64,000 nucleotides of DNA from Gemmatimonadetes bacterium 2013_60CM_65_52 (GTDB taxonomy: Bacteria; Gemmatimonadota; Gemmatimonadetes; Gemmatimonadales; Gemmatimonadaceae), in the NCBI GenBank assembly GCA_002215645.1, contig NGFI01000002.1, positions 62,001-126,000 on the forward strand. The letters run 5' to 3'. Shown piece by piece: positions 55,284-64,000 of this stretch. A model generated the notes under the pieces. It did no database searches. It was not told the DNA's origin and was given only the letters and a program-made list of their open reading frames with translations. Each line of letters begins with the position of its first letter. Positions within the stretch are counted from its first letter, which is position 1. Both the position numbers and the translations under genes were made by a program.

Positions 55284-55331
55284 CTACTTGCGGTCCGCTT
55301 TGACCTTGTATCGCACCATCAGTCGCTTCAT
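55284..55331 (-). pseudogene. 15-codon N-terminal stub of a sigma-linked partner gene
   Basis: MKRLMVRYKVKADRK*; ATGA overlap with the sigma-factor stop; resembles the first residues of small YKVKPDR-type proteins I associate with ECF sigma genes. Confidence 0.45.
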
Positions 55332-56248
55332 GTCACTTCCCCCTGGATTAGAACCGAGGCCGCGGCAGGCAGCACCCATCCGCAGTGATCGTAGTCAACG
55401 ATGCGCGCGATGCGGTCACCCACCGCGTAGAGTCGGATGATCGAGTGTGGCGTCCAGACACCATCCACCTCGTGCATGGAGATGACGACCGGCTCTCCAT
55501 CCACTTCGCCGTCGGCCATTCGCCATGCGATGGTCAGCCGCTGGTAGCGGCCGAAGTACGGCGAATCGGCGATCCGTCCCGCGAAGCGATCAGCAACGAG
55601 CACCCGGGCATCGTCCGCGATCAGCTCGCGCAGACCGTTCCAGTCGCGACGATTGAATCGCTCCACGTAGAGGTTGCGTAGACGCGCCGCTTCCGCGTTG
55701 ATTGCCCGGCGAGGCGGCGTTTTCTCGGGCGACGCCGCCAATTTTGTGCGGCCGCGATTGAGTGCGGCCTTGACGCCGCCAACCGTCGTGCCGATCAGCT
55801 CCGCGATCTCCTCCAGTGAGTAGTCGAGCACGTCCTTGAGCAGCACGCTCGCACGCTCCTTCGGGGGCAGCGTGAGAACGAGGAACTCGACGGCGCGCCC
55901 GAGCTCCGCTCCAACTGGCGCGGCTGGCGTGACGACGTCGGGCGTCTCCGCTTCCGCCTCTGTTTCTGCGTTCTCCCGCACGTCGCGACGGCGCAGAAAG
56001 TCGATGCACCGGTGATGAGCGATCTGAAACAGCCAGGGCTTCAGTGGTCGTGTATCGTCGAACGTATCGAGCCTCCGATACGCGTGAAACAGCGCCTCCT
56101 GCACGATGTCCTCACCGTCCGACACCGATCCGGTCATCCGCGCGCAATAACGGTGCAGGCTCGGCCGCAGCTCCGCGATCGTTGCGAGAAAGGCGAGATA
56201 GCGCGCCTCGAAGACGCCGATGTCGGGAAGGTCCGTCATGTCATCCAT
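55328..56248 (-). CDS. SigJ/ECF41-like sigma factor with C-terminal SnoaL-like domain
   Basis: DGEDIVQEALFHAYRRLDTFDDTRPLKPWLFQIAHHRCIDFLRRRD; LPPKERASVLLKDVLDYSLEEIAELIGTTVGGVKAALNRGR; C-terminal NTF2-like extension. Confidence 0.9.
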   Translation of the reverse strand: MDDMTDLPDIGVFEARYLAFLATIAELRPSLHRYCARMTGSVSDGEDIVQEALFHAYRRLDTFDDTRPLKPWLFQIAHHRCIDFLRRRDVRENAETEAEAETPDVVTPAAPVGAELGRAVEFLVLTLPPKERASVLLKDVLDYSLEEIAELIGTTVGGVKAALNRGRTKLAASPEKTPPRRAINAEAARLRNLYVERFNRRDWNGLRELIADDARVLVADRFAGRIADSPYFGRYQRLTIAWRMADGEVDGEPVVISMHEVDGVWTPHSIIRLYAVGDRIARIVDYDHCGWVLPAAASVLIQGEVT

Positions 56249-56273
56249 ACCATCTGTTACGCACAAGGCGGCC

Positions 56274-56330
56274 CGCGGGATACGACTGACGTATCCCGCG
56301 TCGAGCGGCAGCCGTATCAAGGGATACGAC
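56274..56330. promoter_or_regulatory. Candidate operator region between divergent genes
   Basis: CGCGGGATAC-gactgac-GTATCCCGCG (56274-56300); GGGATACGAC occurs at 56277-56286 and again at 56321-56330. Confidence 0.6.
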
Positions 56331-56347
56331 CACCCTCAGCAGGAGAC

Positions 56348-57040
56348 ATGTTGAAGATGACACGATACATGCACGCGTTGCTCGCGACGCTCGCGATGGC
56401 TCCCACGATGACCGCCGTCGCGCAGTCCTCGAAATATCCGCCAATCCGTGACTACATCATGGAGACGAGCGCCGAGATCGCGTTGGCGAAAAGCGCGGCG
56501 CCGGCAAACATCTCGGATCGGGCGACAATCAAGGTGTTGAAGAAGTCCGGATTCGAGGTGGCGCAGCTGGGCGACAATGGCAATGTCTGCCTCGTGATGC
56601 GTGGGTTCAGTGCTCCCACCTATACGCCGGCGCAATTCCGCGACTTGGTCTATGACCCGACCATTCACGCCCCTATCTGCTTCACGGCTCCGGCTGCCCG
56701 CACGGCGCTACCATACTACGAGCTCCGTACAGCTCTCGCGTTGGAAGGAAGGACGCCTGACCAGATCACCGTAGCACTCCAGGAGGCGTATGTCACTGGA
56801 AGGCTGCCCCGTCGCGAGGCCGTCACGTTCGCGTACATGTGGTCCGCGCACCAGCACCTCGGCTCCGGAATCGACGCGTGGCACCCACACCTGATGATCT
56901 TCGCGCCATACTTCGAGAATTCCATGGTCGGTGGCAATGCCTTCGGATCGCCGCTACCGCAGGTATCTGATGACGCCGGCACGCCATTCACCGTGGTCGT
57001 GGTGCCGGTGGATGACAAGCTGGCGGTGCGGATTCGGTAG
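56348..57040 (+). CDS. Exported conserved hypothetical protein
   Basis: Signal peptide ...LLATLAMAPTMTAVAQ; single long ORF with coding-like codon use; divergent from the sigma gene. Confidence 0.7.
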   Translation: MLKMTRYMHALLATLAMAPTMTAVAQSSKYPPIRDYIMETSAEIALAKSAAPANISDRATIKVLKKSGFEVAQLGDNGNVCLVMRGFSAPTYTPAQFRDLVYDPTIHAPICFTAPAARTALPYYELRTALALEGRTPDQITVALQEAYVTGRLPRREAVTFAYMWSAHQHLGSGIDAWHPHLMIFAPYFENSMVGGNAFGSPLPQVSDDAGTPFTVVVVPVDDKLAVRIR

Positions 57041-57088
57041 TTTCGGCACTATCATCTTCGTTCGAACGACTCTCACAAGGACATATCC

Positions 57089-57577
57089 GTGAACGCAGAA
57101 CAACAGCTCATCGACTCGGGCCTTCGCGCGTGGAAGTTCAACGCTGACAGGATCGAGACATTCTTCCACGCGCTCTCAGCGGACCAACTCCAGCAGGAAG
57201 TCGCGCTCGGGCGGAATCGTCTGCTCTACCTCTGGGGCCATCTCGCTGCGGCGAACGACGCATTGTTCCCTCTTCTCGGCATCGGTCCAAGGCTCCATCC
57301 GGAGCTGGACGCGATGTTCATTGCCAATCCCGACCGCGCCGTACCGTCAACGCTGTCGCACTCGGAGCTCGAGGGTGCGTGGCGTGAGATTCACGGCGCC
57401 CTGTGGAGCGCGTTCAGCGGATGGACTGCGGCGGAGTGGGTGCAGAAGCACACCGCGGTCTCCGACGAGGACTTTCTCCGCGAGCCTCACCGGAACCGCT
57501 ACACCGTGATGCTGAGCAGGAACACGCACATGGCGTATCACTTCGGCCAGGTAATTCTTGCCACACCGCGCACGTAG
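57089..57577 (+). CDS. DinB-family protein
   Basis: LSADQLQQEVALGRNRLLYLWGHLAAANDALFPLLGIG ... NRYTVMLSRNTHMAYHFGQVI. Confidence 0.82.
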   Translation: MNAEQQLIDSGLRAWKFNADRIETFFHALSADQLQQEVALGRNRLLYLWGHLAAANDALFPLLGIGPRLHPELDAMFIANPDRAVPSTLSHSELEGAWREIHGALWSAFSGWTAAEWVQKHTAVSDEDFLREPHRNRYTVMLSRNTHMAYHFGQVILATPRT

Positions 57578-57666
57578 TCGTACGCGCGCGGGAGCGGGTC
57601 TCTAGCGGGCAGTGCGCTCCACGCTGCACAACCGCGAGCCCTACTAGCGCCGAGACGGTCTTAACG

Positions 57667-57690
57667 ACAGTATGGTGATACTGTTAACAG
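57667..57690. promoter_or_regulatory. Nested palindromes upstream of radical SAM gene
   Basis: ACAGTAT-ggtg-ATACTGT (57667-57684) overlapping CTGTTAACAG (57681-57690). Confidence 0.5.
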
Positions 57691-57804
57691 TGTCCCTGGC
57701 GTGTTACTCCTACCGTCTTTACCCCACAAAGGTAGTCGCCTGGCGCGCTTCTCCAAGCACGAACGTCCCGTCGTCACGTAGCCTTACGCTTACGCGGAGT
57801 TCGT

Positions 57805-59220
57805 ATGCCACGCCACAAGTTGCTCCTTGCCTCGCCGGTGCAGCCGATCGGCGGCTGCTCGCCGAACGTCTACGGCTGGGATAAGCGGCCCGCGCATGTG
57901 CGTATCGCCATGTCGTTCCTCAGTCACCCTGGGCTTGCGTTCCTGGGCGCCAATCTTCCGTGCGATGTACTCGAGTATCCGGATGCGTGCGCCTTTGCCG
58001 AGAGCCTGCGCGATCCTCCGGAGGTGCTCGGCATTTCGTTCTACATAAACGAAACGAGCATCGCGTTGCGGATGATGGACGACGCAAGGCGTGCCGGCGT
58101 GAAGGAAGTATGGGCCGGCAACTACGGCGCGTACACGCCGGAAGTGGCTGCCAGGTTCGATAGGACCTTCACGGGGTGGGGTGAACGGCAGCTTGCCTCC
58201 GCGATTGGTGCGGAGTTACCCGTCTCAGGCCTCGTGCATCCCGAGATGTATGGTGCCATCGGTACGAATGTCTTCCCCCGCATGATGCTGTCGGGACTGC
58301 TCTTTACCTCGCGGGGATGCCCATGGACGTGCTCGTTTTGCCAGACGCCGCAGTTTTATGGAAAGCCGCAGGAGATCTCGCTCGAGGCCATTGACCGCGT
58401 ATTATGGACGTACAAGTCGCGCGGCGTTCGCGGCATCAACATCCTCGACGAAAACTTCGGCACTTTTCGTGGACACGCCGACGAGGTCGTTGATCTCCTC
58501 CATCGCTACCGCTTTCGATGGATCGCACTCACTCGCGTGGACACCCTTCTCAAGAGCTTCGACCGGTGGGCATCGAAAGGTCTCTTTGGGGCGCACCTCG
58601 GCGTGGAGAGCCTCAACCAAAGCTCGCTGTCAGGCGCGGGCAAGCGCATCCAACAGAACGATTCGGTGAAACTGCTTCATTCGATGAGCCGACACCACAT
58701 GTTCGTCCAGGCCTTCTACATCCTTGGCTTCGAGCAGGACACCACATCGTCGATCCGTGCGGACGTCGACATGCTCGCCACGCTCGACGTGGACCTCGTT
58801 CAGGTGCAGGTGCTGACGCCGTATCCACAGACGCGCGAACGCGAGACCATCGCGCGACAATTCGGCATTCACGATCAGGAGCTCACACATTACAATTCGC
58901 GCCACCTGGTGTGGAACCATCCGAACATCTCGTTGACCGAGATGCGCGAGTTGCAGCGATACGCCAACACAAAGCTGGCGTCGTCGCGCCGCGCCCTGCG
59001 CACGCTCGCCAAGTTCGCCGTGTTTGGCGGTCAGCCGCAGGTGAGCACGAGGGGGCTCTCTCTGGTCGCGGCGACGGTTGGTGGGAAGGCTTCGGCGCTG
59101 CACCGCCGCTATTCCGCATCGCTCGCGAGTGCACGCTCCTGGTCGCGGGTGGGATGGTACTCTTACGAAGAGGGCGCCTCCGCGGCTAGCGCGGCCGAGT
59201 TTGCGCTCCGGCCGCAATAG
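57805..59220 (+). CDS. Radical SAM-superfamily protein (BchE-like architecture)
   Basis: LFTSRGCPWTCSFCQTPQFYGKP with CX3CX2C cluster motif; GVRGINILDENFG; HLGVESLNQSSLSGAGKRI. Confidence 0.9.
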   Translation: MPRHKLLLASPVQPIGGCSPNVYGWDKRPAHVRIAMSFLSHPGLAFLGANLPCDVLEYPDACAFAESLRDPPEVLGISFYINETSIALRMMDDARRAGVKEVWAGNYGAYTPEVAARFDRTFTGWGERQLASAIGAELPVSGLVHPEMYGAIGTNVFPRMMLSGLLFTSRGCPWTCSFCQTPQFYGKPQEISLEAIDRVLWTYKSRGVRGINILDENFGTFRGHADEVVDLLHRYRFRWIALTRVDTLLKSFDRWASKGLFGAHLGVESLNQSSLSGAGKRIQQNDSVKLLHSMSRHHMFVQAFYILGFEQDTTSSIRADVDMLATLDVDLVQVQVLTPYPQTRERETIARQFGIHDQELTHYNSRHLVWNHPNISLTEMRELQRYANTKLASSRRALRTLAKFAVFGGQPQVSTRGLSLVAATVGGKASALHRRYSASLASARSWSRVGWYSYEEGASAASAAEFALRPQ

Positions 59221-60763
59221 GCTGAGGGACCTTCCTGGCGAGAAGACTCGCATCGCCCTGAAGGCCGAAGTAGAGACCGCTCACGGTATTCTCGGGGCTG
59301 ATCTCGAATTTGATGAACATGTTCCCGGTCGGCGTGCCGGCTGGAAGCAGCCAGCGGAAATTGGTCGCATTCCAATACTGGAGCTCGGCCGACCAGTCCC
59401 CGTGCCTCATCTCGAGGTGCCCGTCCTTCACGGACACCACCGCGTCGCCATAGAGGCTATCGGCATAGGTGCCGGTAAACGTCGTGAGCGCGAGCGAGGG
59501 CTGGGCGCCGCCGACGTGCGCCCCGGCCTGCGCTTTTTCCACCGAGTCCGCTCGTTTGCGCTGTACGGCCGAGCGCGCGTATGCCTCCGCACTCAGGTCC
59601 TTCATCGGCACGCCGAGCGCGCGGTCGAAGATGTAGCGCTCGAGAATCTGCGGCAGGGCGGCGCTCTGCATGTTGCTCAGCACTGCCACGCCGAGCCGCT
59701 TCTCGGGAAGCATGCCGACCGCCGCCGTCATGCCCGGTGTGTTGCCGCCGTGCTGCCAGGCCAGCGCGCCGTGGTAATCCTCCACGAACCAGCCCATGCC
59801 ATATGTGTTGAAGTGCGTCGCCGGGATGGTATCGGCGTCAGGCGCCCGCGCGCCGGGAGCGGCGCCAATGAGAATCTGCGGCGTGTGCGTCTCGCGTAGC
59901 GCCGCCGAGCTGAGGAGCCGCTTTCCATTCGCGACACCATCGTTGAGCTGGAAGCGCAGCCATTGCGCCATGTCGACGGCATTCGAGAGAATCGATCCCG
60001 CCGGCGCGATGTTCTCGGCGTCGAACGTCCCCTTCGTGAACGCCGTGTCGTGCGTACTGCCATGCGCCGTGGCGACGTTGGCATTCGTGAGACCCTTCGA
60101 GGACGCAACGCTCGACGTCATGCCGAGCGGCGTGAAGATCCGTTGCTGGACGAGCGCGTCCCACGACGTGCCCGCAACCCTTGCCGCCGCCTGGCCCGCG
60201 GCGAGGAACATGATGTTCTGATAGGAGAACTTCGAGCGGAACGGCGACTCGGGCTTGAGAAACCGCACGCGATGGAGGACCTCGTCGCGATTGAGGCCGG
60301 AGCCGAGCCACGCCAACTCGCCCCGTGCGATGCCGCTGCGGTGCGTGAGTGCGTCGCGCAGCGTCACGCCGTCGCTCGCCACCGGATCGTACAGCCGGAA
60401 GTCGGGCAGATACGTGGAGAGCCGGTCATCCCAGCGCATCTTGCCGTCGCTGACCAGCATCGCGGCGAGGGTCGCGGTGAACGCTTTGGAGCTCGAGCCG
60501 ATCTCGAACAGGGTGCGGTCGTTCACCGGCATCGTGCCTCCGGTGCGGAGGACGCCAAATCCCCTGGTGTAGATCACCGAGTCATTGCGAACGATGGCGA
60601 CGCTCAGCCCCGGCACCTTCCAGACCGTGACGGCGTTGGCGATGTACGCGTCGAGCCCCGGATAGGGCTCGCCGGTTTGCGCCGTGGCTTGCTGGGCGAA
60701 GGAGAGCACGGCGAGCGCTGCGAGACCCAGCGTCGTTCTCGAGTGGAGACGGATCGGAGTCAT
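59186..60763 (-). CDS. Beta-lactamase-family serine hydrolase
   Basis: FEIGSSSKAFTATLAAMLV (SxxK), YQNIMFLAAGQA, WQHGGNTPGMTAAVGML; signal peptide; C-terminal DUF3471-like region. Confidence 0.92.
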   Translation of the reverse strand: MTPIRLHSRTTLGLAALAVLSFAQQATAQTGEPYPGLDAYIANAVTVWKVPGLSVAIVRNDSVIYTRGFGVLRTGGTMPVNDRTLFEIGSSSKAFTATLAAMLVSDGKMRWDDRLSTYLPDFRLYDPVASDGVTLRDALTHRSGIARGELAWLGSGLNRDEVLHRVRFLKPESPFRSKFSYQNIMFLAAGQAAARVAGTSWDALVQQRIFTPLGMTSSVASSKGLTNANVATAHGSTHDTAFTKGTFDAENIAPAGSILSNAVDMAQWLRFQLNDGVANGKRLLSSAALRETHTPQILIGAAPGARAPDADTIPATHFNTYGMGWFVEDYHGALAWQHGGNTPGMTAAVGMLPEKRLGVAVLSNMQSAALPQILERYIFDRALGVPMKDLSAEAYARSAVQRKRADSVEKAQAGAHVGGAQPSLALTTFTGTYADSLYGDAVVSVKDGHLEMRHGDWSAELQYWNATNFRWLLPAGTPTGNMFIKFEISPENTVSGLYFGLQGDASLLARKVPQPIAAGAQTRPR

Positions 60764-60967
60764 TTGGTCGCGAGGTGGAGGGCGGCGCCAAACGTACCGC
60801 GCGGGACCCCGTTCAGATAGACCACTTTGGTATACCACTCAGAGGATGAGGCGCGTGTCCGCGACGAGAAAGGCGCCGCGCGACTCCCGTGGCCCCCAGG
60901 CTGGAGATCCTCTGGTGCGGAGAGTGCAGTGCACGAGCCTCGTATTACCTCCTGCCAGGAGCCAGTC

Positions 60968-61612
60968 ATGCACGATCCTGACGCGCCCGATTCGGACGAG
61001 TCGCCACACCGGCTGACACGCCGCGGCTTTCTCACGCAGGCCGGCATGGCGGGCGTCGCAAGCGTCGCCGCCGCGATGCCGCTCGTCGGCGCGGCCGAGG
61101 CTGCTCCAGTGCCGGAGGCGCCCGACATTCCGGGGACGGTGCCGGTCGCGCTTCGCATCAACGGAACGACGCACCGGATCCGGATCGACCCGCGCGCCAC
61201 GCTCCTCGACACGCTGCGCGAGACGGTGCACCTCACCGGCACGAAGAAGGGGTGCGACCACGGGCAGTGCGGCGCGTGCACGGTCCACGTGAACGGCCAG
61301 CGCGTCAACTCGTGCCTGCGCCTCGCGCTCATGCACGAGGGCGACGACATCACGACGATCGAGGGAATCGGCGTCCCGGAGGCGTTACACCCGATGCAGG
61401 CCGCCTTCGTTGCGCACGACGGCTACCAGTGCGGTTACTGCACGTCGGGACAGATCATGTCGGCCGTCGCGCTGCTGAAGGAGCCGTGCGGACCATCCGA
61501 CGCCGACGTAAAGGAGCTGATGAGCGGCAACATCTGCCGGTGCGGCGCCTACCCGAACATCGTCGCGGCAATCCAGCAGGTGCGGGGCAACACCCGCGTG
61601 AGCGAGGGCTGA
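60968..61612 (+). CDS. (2Fe-2S)-binding subunit of a xanthine-dehydrogenase-family enzyme, Tat signal (PaoA-like)
   Basis: [46 protein letters not shown]...GNICRCGAY. Confidence 0.93.
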   Translation: MHDPDAPDSDESPHRLTRRGFLTQAGMAGVASVAAAMPLVGAAEAAPVPEAPDIPGTVPVALRINGTTHRIRIDPRATLLDTLRETVHLTGTKKGCDHGQCGACTVHVNGQRVNSCLRLALMHEGDDITTIEGIGVPEALHPMQAAFVAHDGYQCGYCTSGQIMSAVALLKEPCGPSDADVKELMSGNICRCGAYPNIVAAIQQVRGNTRVSEG

Positions 61613-61615
61613 GCC

Positions 61616-62626
61616 ATGGAACGCTTCCAGTACACTCGCGCGCGCACGGTCCCTGAGGCCATCGGGATCGCCGCGCAGTCGACGACCGCGCAGCAGAGTG
61701 CGCCGATCAGGTTCGTCGCCGGCGGCACGACGCTCGTCGATCTCATGAAGCTCGACGTCGAACGGCCGACACGCCTGGTCGACATCAACCACCTCGGCCT
61801 GAACGCCATCGAGCGTACGGCCGACGGCGGCCTCAAGGTCGGCGCGCTCGTGCGCAATTCCGCGCTCGCGCAGGACCCCGCCGTCATGCGTGACTACCGC
61901 GTGCTCTCGGAGGCCCTGCTCTCCGGCGCGTCCGCGCAGCTCCGCAACGTCGCGACGACCAGCGGCAATCTGCTCCAGCGCACTCGCTGCATGTACTTCC
62001 GCAACACGGCAATGGCGTGCAACAAGCGCGAGCCGGGCTCCGGCTGCTCGGCCATCGGCGGCGAGAACCGGACGCTCGCGATCCTCGGCACGAGCTCGCA
62101 GTGCATCGCGACCAATCCGTCGGACATGAACGTCGCGCTCGCGGCGCTCGAGGCGACGGTCCACCTACAGGGCACGAAGGGCACACGCGCGATCGCATTT
62201 CAGGACTTCCACCTCCTTCCGGGCGACACGCCGAATCGCGAGACGGTGCTCGAGCCCGGCGATCTCGTCACACACGTCACACTGCCGCCGCCGCGTTCGG
62301 GAACGACCTCGCGCTACCTCAAGCTGCGCGACCGCGCCTCGTACGAGTTCGCTCTCGCGTCAGCGGCCGTCGTCGTCGAGGTGGCAGGCGGGCGATTCCG
62401 CTACGTTCGCCTAGCGATGGGCGGCATCGGCACCAAGCCCTGGCGCATGACCGCGGCTGAGCAGGCGCTGACGGGTGCGCCCGTCGACGAGGCAACGATC
62501 CGGCAGGCGGCGACGCTCGCACTCCGCGACGCGCGTCCGCAGAGCCAGAATGGCTTCAAGGTCGAGCTGGCGACGCGGTGCCTCGCGCACGCGCTGCGTC
62601 TCGCGACCGGGATGGCATCCGTATGA
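61616..62626 (+). CDS. FAD-binding molybdopterin-dehydrogenase subunit (PaoB-like)
   Basis: APIRFVAGGTTLVDLMKLDVERPTRLVDI; NVATTSGNLLQRTRCMYFRN. Confidence 0.92.
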   Translation: MERFQYTRARTVPEAIGIAAQSTTAQQSAPIRFVAGGTTLVDLMKLDVERPTRLVDINHLGLNAIERTADGGLKVGALVRNSALAQDPAVMRDYRVLSEALLSGASAQLRNVATTSGNLLQRTRCMYFRNTAMACNKREPGSGCSAIGGENRTLAILGTSSQCIATNPSDMNVALAALEATVHLQGTKGTRAIAFQDFHLLPGDTPNRETVLEPGDLVTHVTLPPPRSGTTSRYLKLRDRASYEFALASAAVVVEVAGGRFRYVRLAMGGIGTKPWRMTAAEQALTGAPVDEATIRQAATLALRDARPQSQNGFKVELATRCLAHALRLATGMASV

Positions 62627-64000
62627 GCCGCGCCCGAGAATCATCCCGTGCTCCCGGGGCACCCGAAGCGCCGAAAGTGATCGGCGGCAAGCTGCCGCGC
62701 ATCGATGGCCCGCTCAAGGTGAGCGGCCGAGCCGTCTATACGTCCGACGTCTCACTCGACGGAATGCTGTACGCCGTGCCGGTGCCGAGCACGATTGCGA
62801 GCGGCCGCATCGTCTCGATCGACGCGGCCGCTGCCAGGAAATTGGCTGGAGTCCGCGCCGTCTACTATCGCGGCAACCTCCGGCCGTTCTTCCGAAGCGC
62901 GCCGCCGCAGGGCTTCAGTGGCCTGATCGACGAGAAACGGCCGCCATTCGAGGATGACGTCGTGCGCTACTACGGCCAATACGTCGCCGTGGCGGTCGCG
63001 CAGACGATGGAACAGGCCAAGGCCGCCGCGGACGCAGTGCGCGTGCGGTACGCCGCCGACGCGCACAATGTCGAACCCCATCTCGCTACGGAGAAACCGT
63101 TCAGGACGGAGAGCGAGCGCGGCAACGCCGACGCGGCATTCCAGTCCGCGCCCGTAAAGATCGACCAGACGTACGTCACGCCGACCGAAGTCCACAACCC
63201 GATCGAGCTCCACGCGACGGTCGCGGCATGGGAGGGTGACAGAGTCACACTGTACGAGACCTCGCAGGCGATCATGAACCACCGCGAGGTGCTCTACCAG
63301 ATGCTCGGCGTGCCGAAGGAGAACGTGCGCGTGGTCTCGCACTTTCTCGGGTCCGGCTTCGGCGGGAAACTATGGCCGTGGACTCATTCCATCCTCGCGG
63401 CCGGCGTCGCGCGGGAGGTCGGCGCGCCCGTCAAGCTCGTCGTCTCGCGTCAGTCCATGTTCCAGACCGTGGGACACCGGCCGCGTACGCAGCAGCGTTT
63501 CCGCATCGGCGCGGGACACGACGGCAAGCTGTTGTCGCTTCACCATGAGTATCTGAACCAGACGTCGATCCTCGATGATTACGGCGAGGACTGCGGCGAG
63601 GCGACGCCCTTCATGTACTCTGTGCCGAACGTGCGCGTGATCTCGGCGCTGGCGCATCGCAACATCGGCACGCCCACGGCGATGCGTGGCCCTGGTGCCG
63701 TACCTGGCCTGTTCGCGATGGAGTCGGCGATGGACGAGCTGGCGATCGCGCTGAACATCGATCCGATCGAGCTACGGCGCCGCAACGAACCGCAGCAGGA
63801 CGAGTCATCGAAGCTGCCATTCTCGTCGCGACACCTTGTCGAGTGCATGCAGGTGGGCGCCGAAAAGTTCGGGTGGGCGCGGCGCGACGCGCGGGTGGGC
63901 GCGATGAAGCGGGACGGTCTGACGATCGGATGGGGAATGGCGGCGTGCTCCTGGGGCGCCATGCGCTCCGACGCGCAGGCATCGGTGGAGATCGCGCGCG
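62623..64000 (+). CDS. Molybdopterin-binding xanthine-dehydrogenase-family subunit (PaoC-like), truncated by window end
   Basis: Frame open from ATG 62623 (ATGA overlap) to the edge: KVIGGKLPRIDGPLKVSGRAVYTSDV...; absent from the ORF track because no stop lies in the window. Confidence 0.92.
   Translation, partial: MSRARESSRAPGAPEAPKVIGGKLPRIDGPLKVSGRAVYTSDVSLDGMLYAVPVPSTIASGRIVSIDAAAARKLAGVRAVYYRGNLRPFFRSAPPQGFSGLIDEKRPPFEDDVVRYYGQYVAVAVAQTMEQAKAAADAVRVRYAADAHNVEPHLATEKPFRTESERGNADAAFQSAPVKIDQTYVTPTEVHNPIELHATVAAWEGDRVTLYETSQAIMNHREVLYQMLGVPKENVRVVSHFLGSGFGGKLWPWTHSILAAGVAREVGAPVKLVVSRQSMFQTVGHRPRTQQRFRIGAGHDGKLLSLHHEYLNQTSILDDYGEDCGEATPFMYSVPNVRVISALAHRNIGTPTAMRGPGAVPGLFAMESAMDELAIALNIDPIELRRRNEPQQDESSKLPFSSRHLVECMQVGAEKFGWARRDARVGAMKRDGLTIGWGMAACSWGAMRSDAQASVEIAR

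Noticed and set aside
59186-59220. Overlap of the radical SAM and serine-hydrolase 3' ends as a regulatory antisense arrangement
   Set aside because: A 35-bp tail-to-tail overlap is ordinary in compact genomes.
1-64000. CRISPR array, prophage, integrative element or rRNA/tRNA genes
   Set aside because: No regularly spaced repeats, phage structural genes, integrase/transposase or recognisable RNA-gene cores were seen. tRNAs were judged by eye only; a tRNAscan run would be decisive.
60968-64000. PaoABC-like operon as a novel system
   Set aside because: Motifs and gene order match known periplasmic molybdenum aldehyde oxidoreductases; nothing unusual is visible before the window ends.

Overview
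High-GC bacterial chromosomal window. Gene content resembles Gemmatimonadetes-like soil bacteria, but that is an inference and was not tested. Coding density is high, and I saw no rRNA, tRNA, CRISPR array, integrase or transposase. Main blocks: (1) periplasmic alpha-glucan use: MFS sugar transporter, two exported GH13 enzymes and a divergent LacI regulator (367-5921). (2) PRTase and CBS-domain genes, a truncated Ser/Thr kinase remnant and a VapBC-like TA pair (5953-8225). (3) FAD dehydrogenase, Lgt, RMD1/DUF155 and DUF6496 genes (8277-12233). (4) TolB-like protein, Tat-exported Gfo/Idh/MocA oxidoreductase and a GAF/PAS hybrid histidine kinase (12948-18792). (5) DHA2 efflux pump, cytidylate-kinase-like protein and TetR (18765-21705). 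(6) ECF sigma / anti-sigma operon with a Tat-exported metallophosphatase-cupredoxin fusion (21769-25541). (7) SBP3-PAS-HK-REC hybrid kinase split by an apparent 1-nt frameshift near 26805. (8) Erythromycin-esterase-like gene preceded by a 12-codon ORF with a strong Shine-Dalgarno. (9) Tandem GH30 paralogues exported by different routes, then a GMC dehydrogenase and its subunit 3. (10) Cu/Ag-type efflux operon (CusCBA-like RND, CDF, P1B ATPase with a CPD motif, Met-rich exported protein), abutting a truncated beta-lactamase remnant. (11) MazEF with a clear operator palindrome. (12) SigJ/ECF41-like sigma gene followed by a 15-aa stub that looks like the start of a lost partner gene. (13) Orphan radical SAM gene with nested upstream palindromes. 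(14) Start of a PaoABC-like molybdenum aldehyde oxidoreductase operon. No single unambiguous new system stands out. The best leads are the ECF/cupredoxin operon, the esterase leader ORF, the split kinase, the sigma-factor operator plus stub, the CPD-type ATPase operon and a dispersed GTCCTACTGT/TACTGTCC hairpin family.
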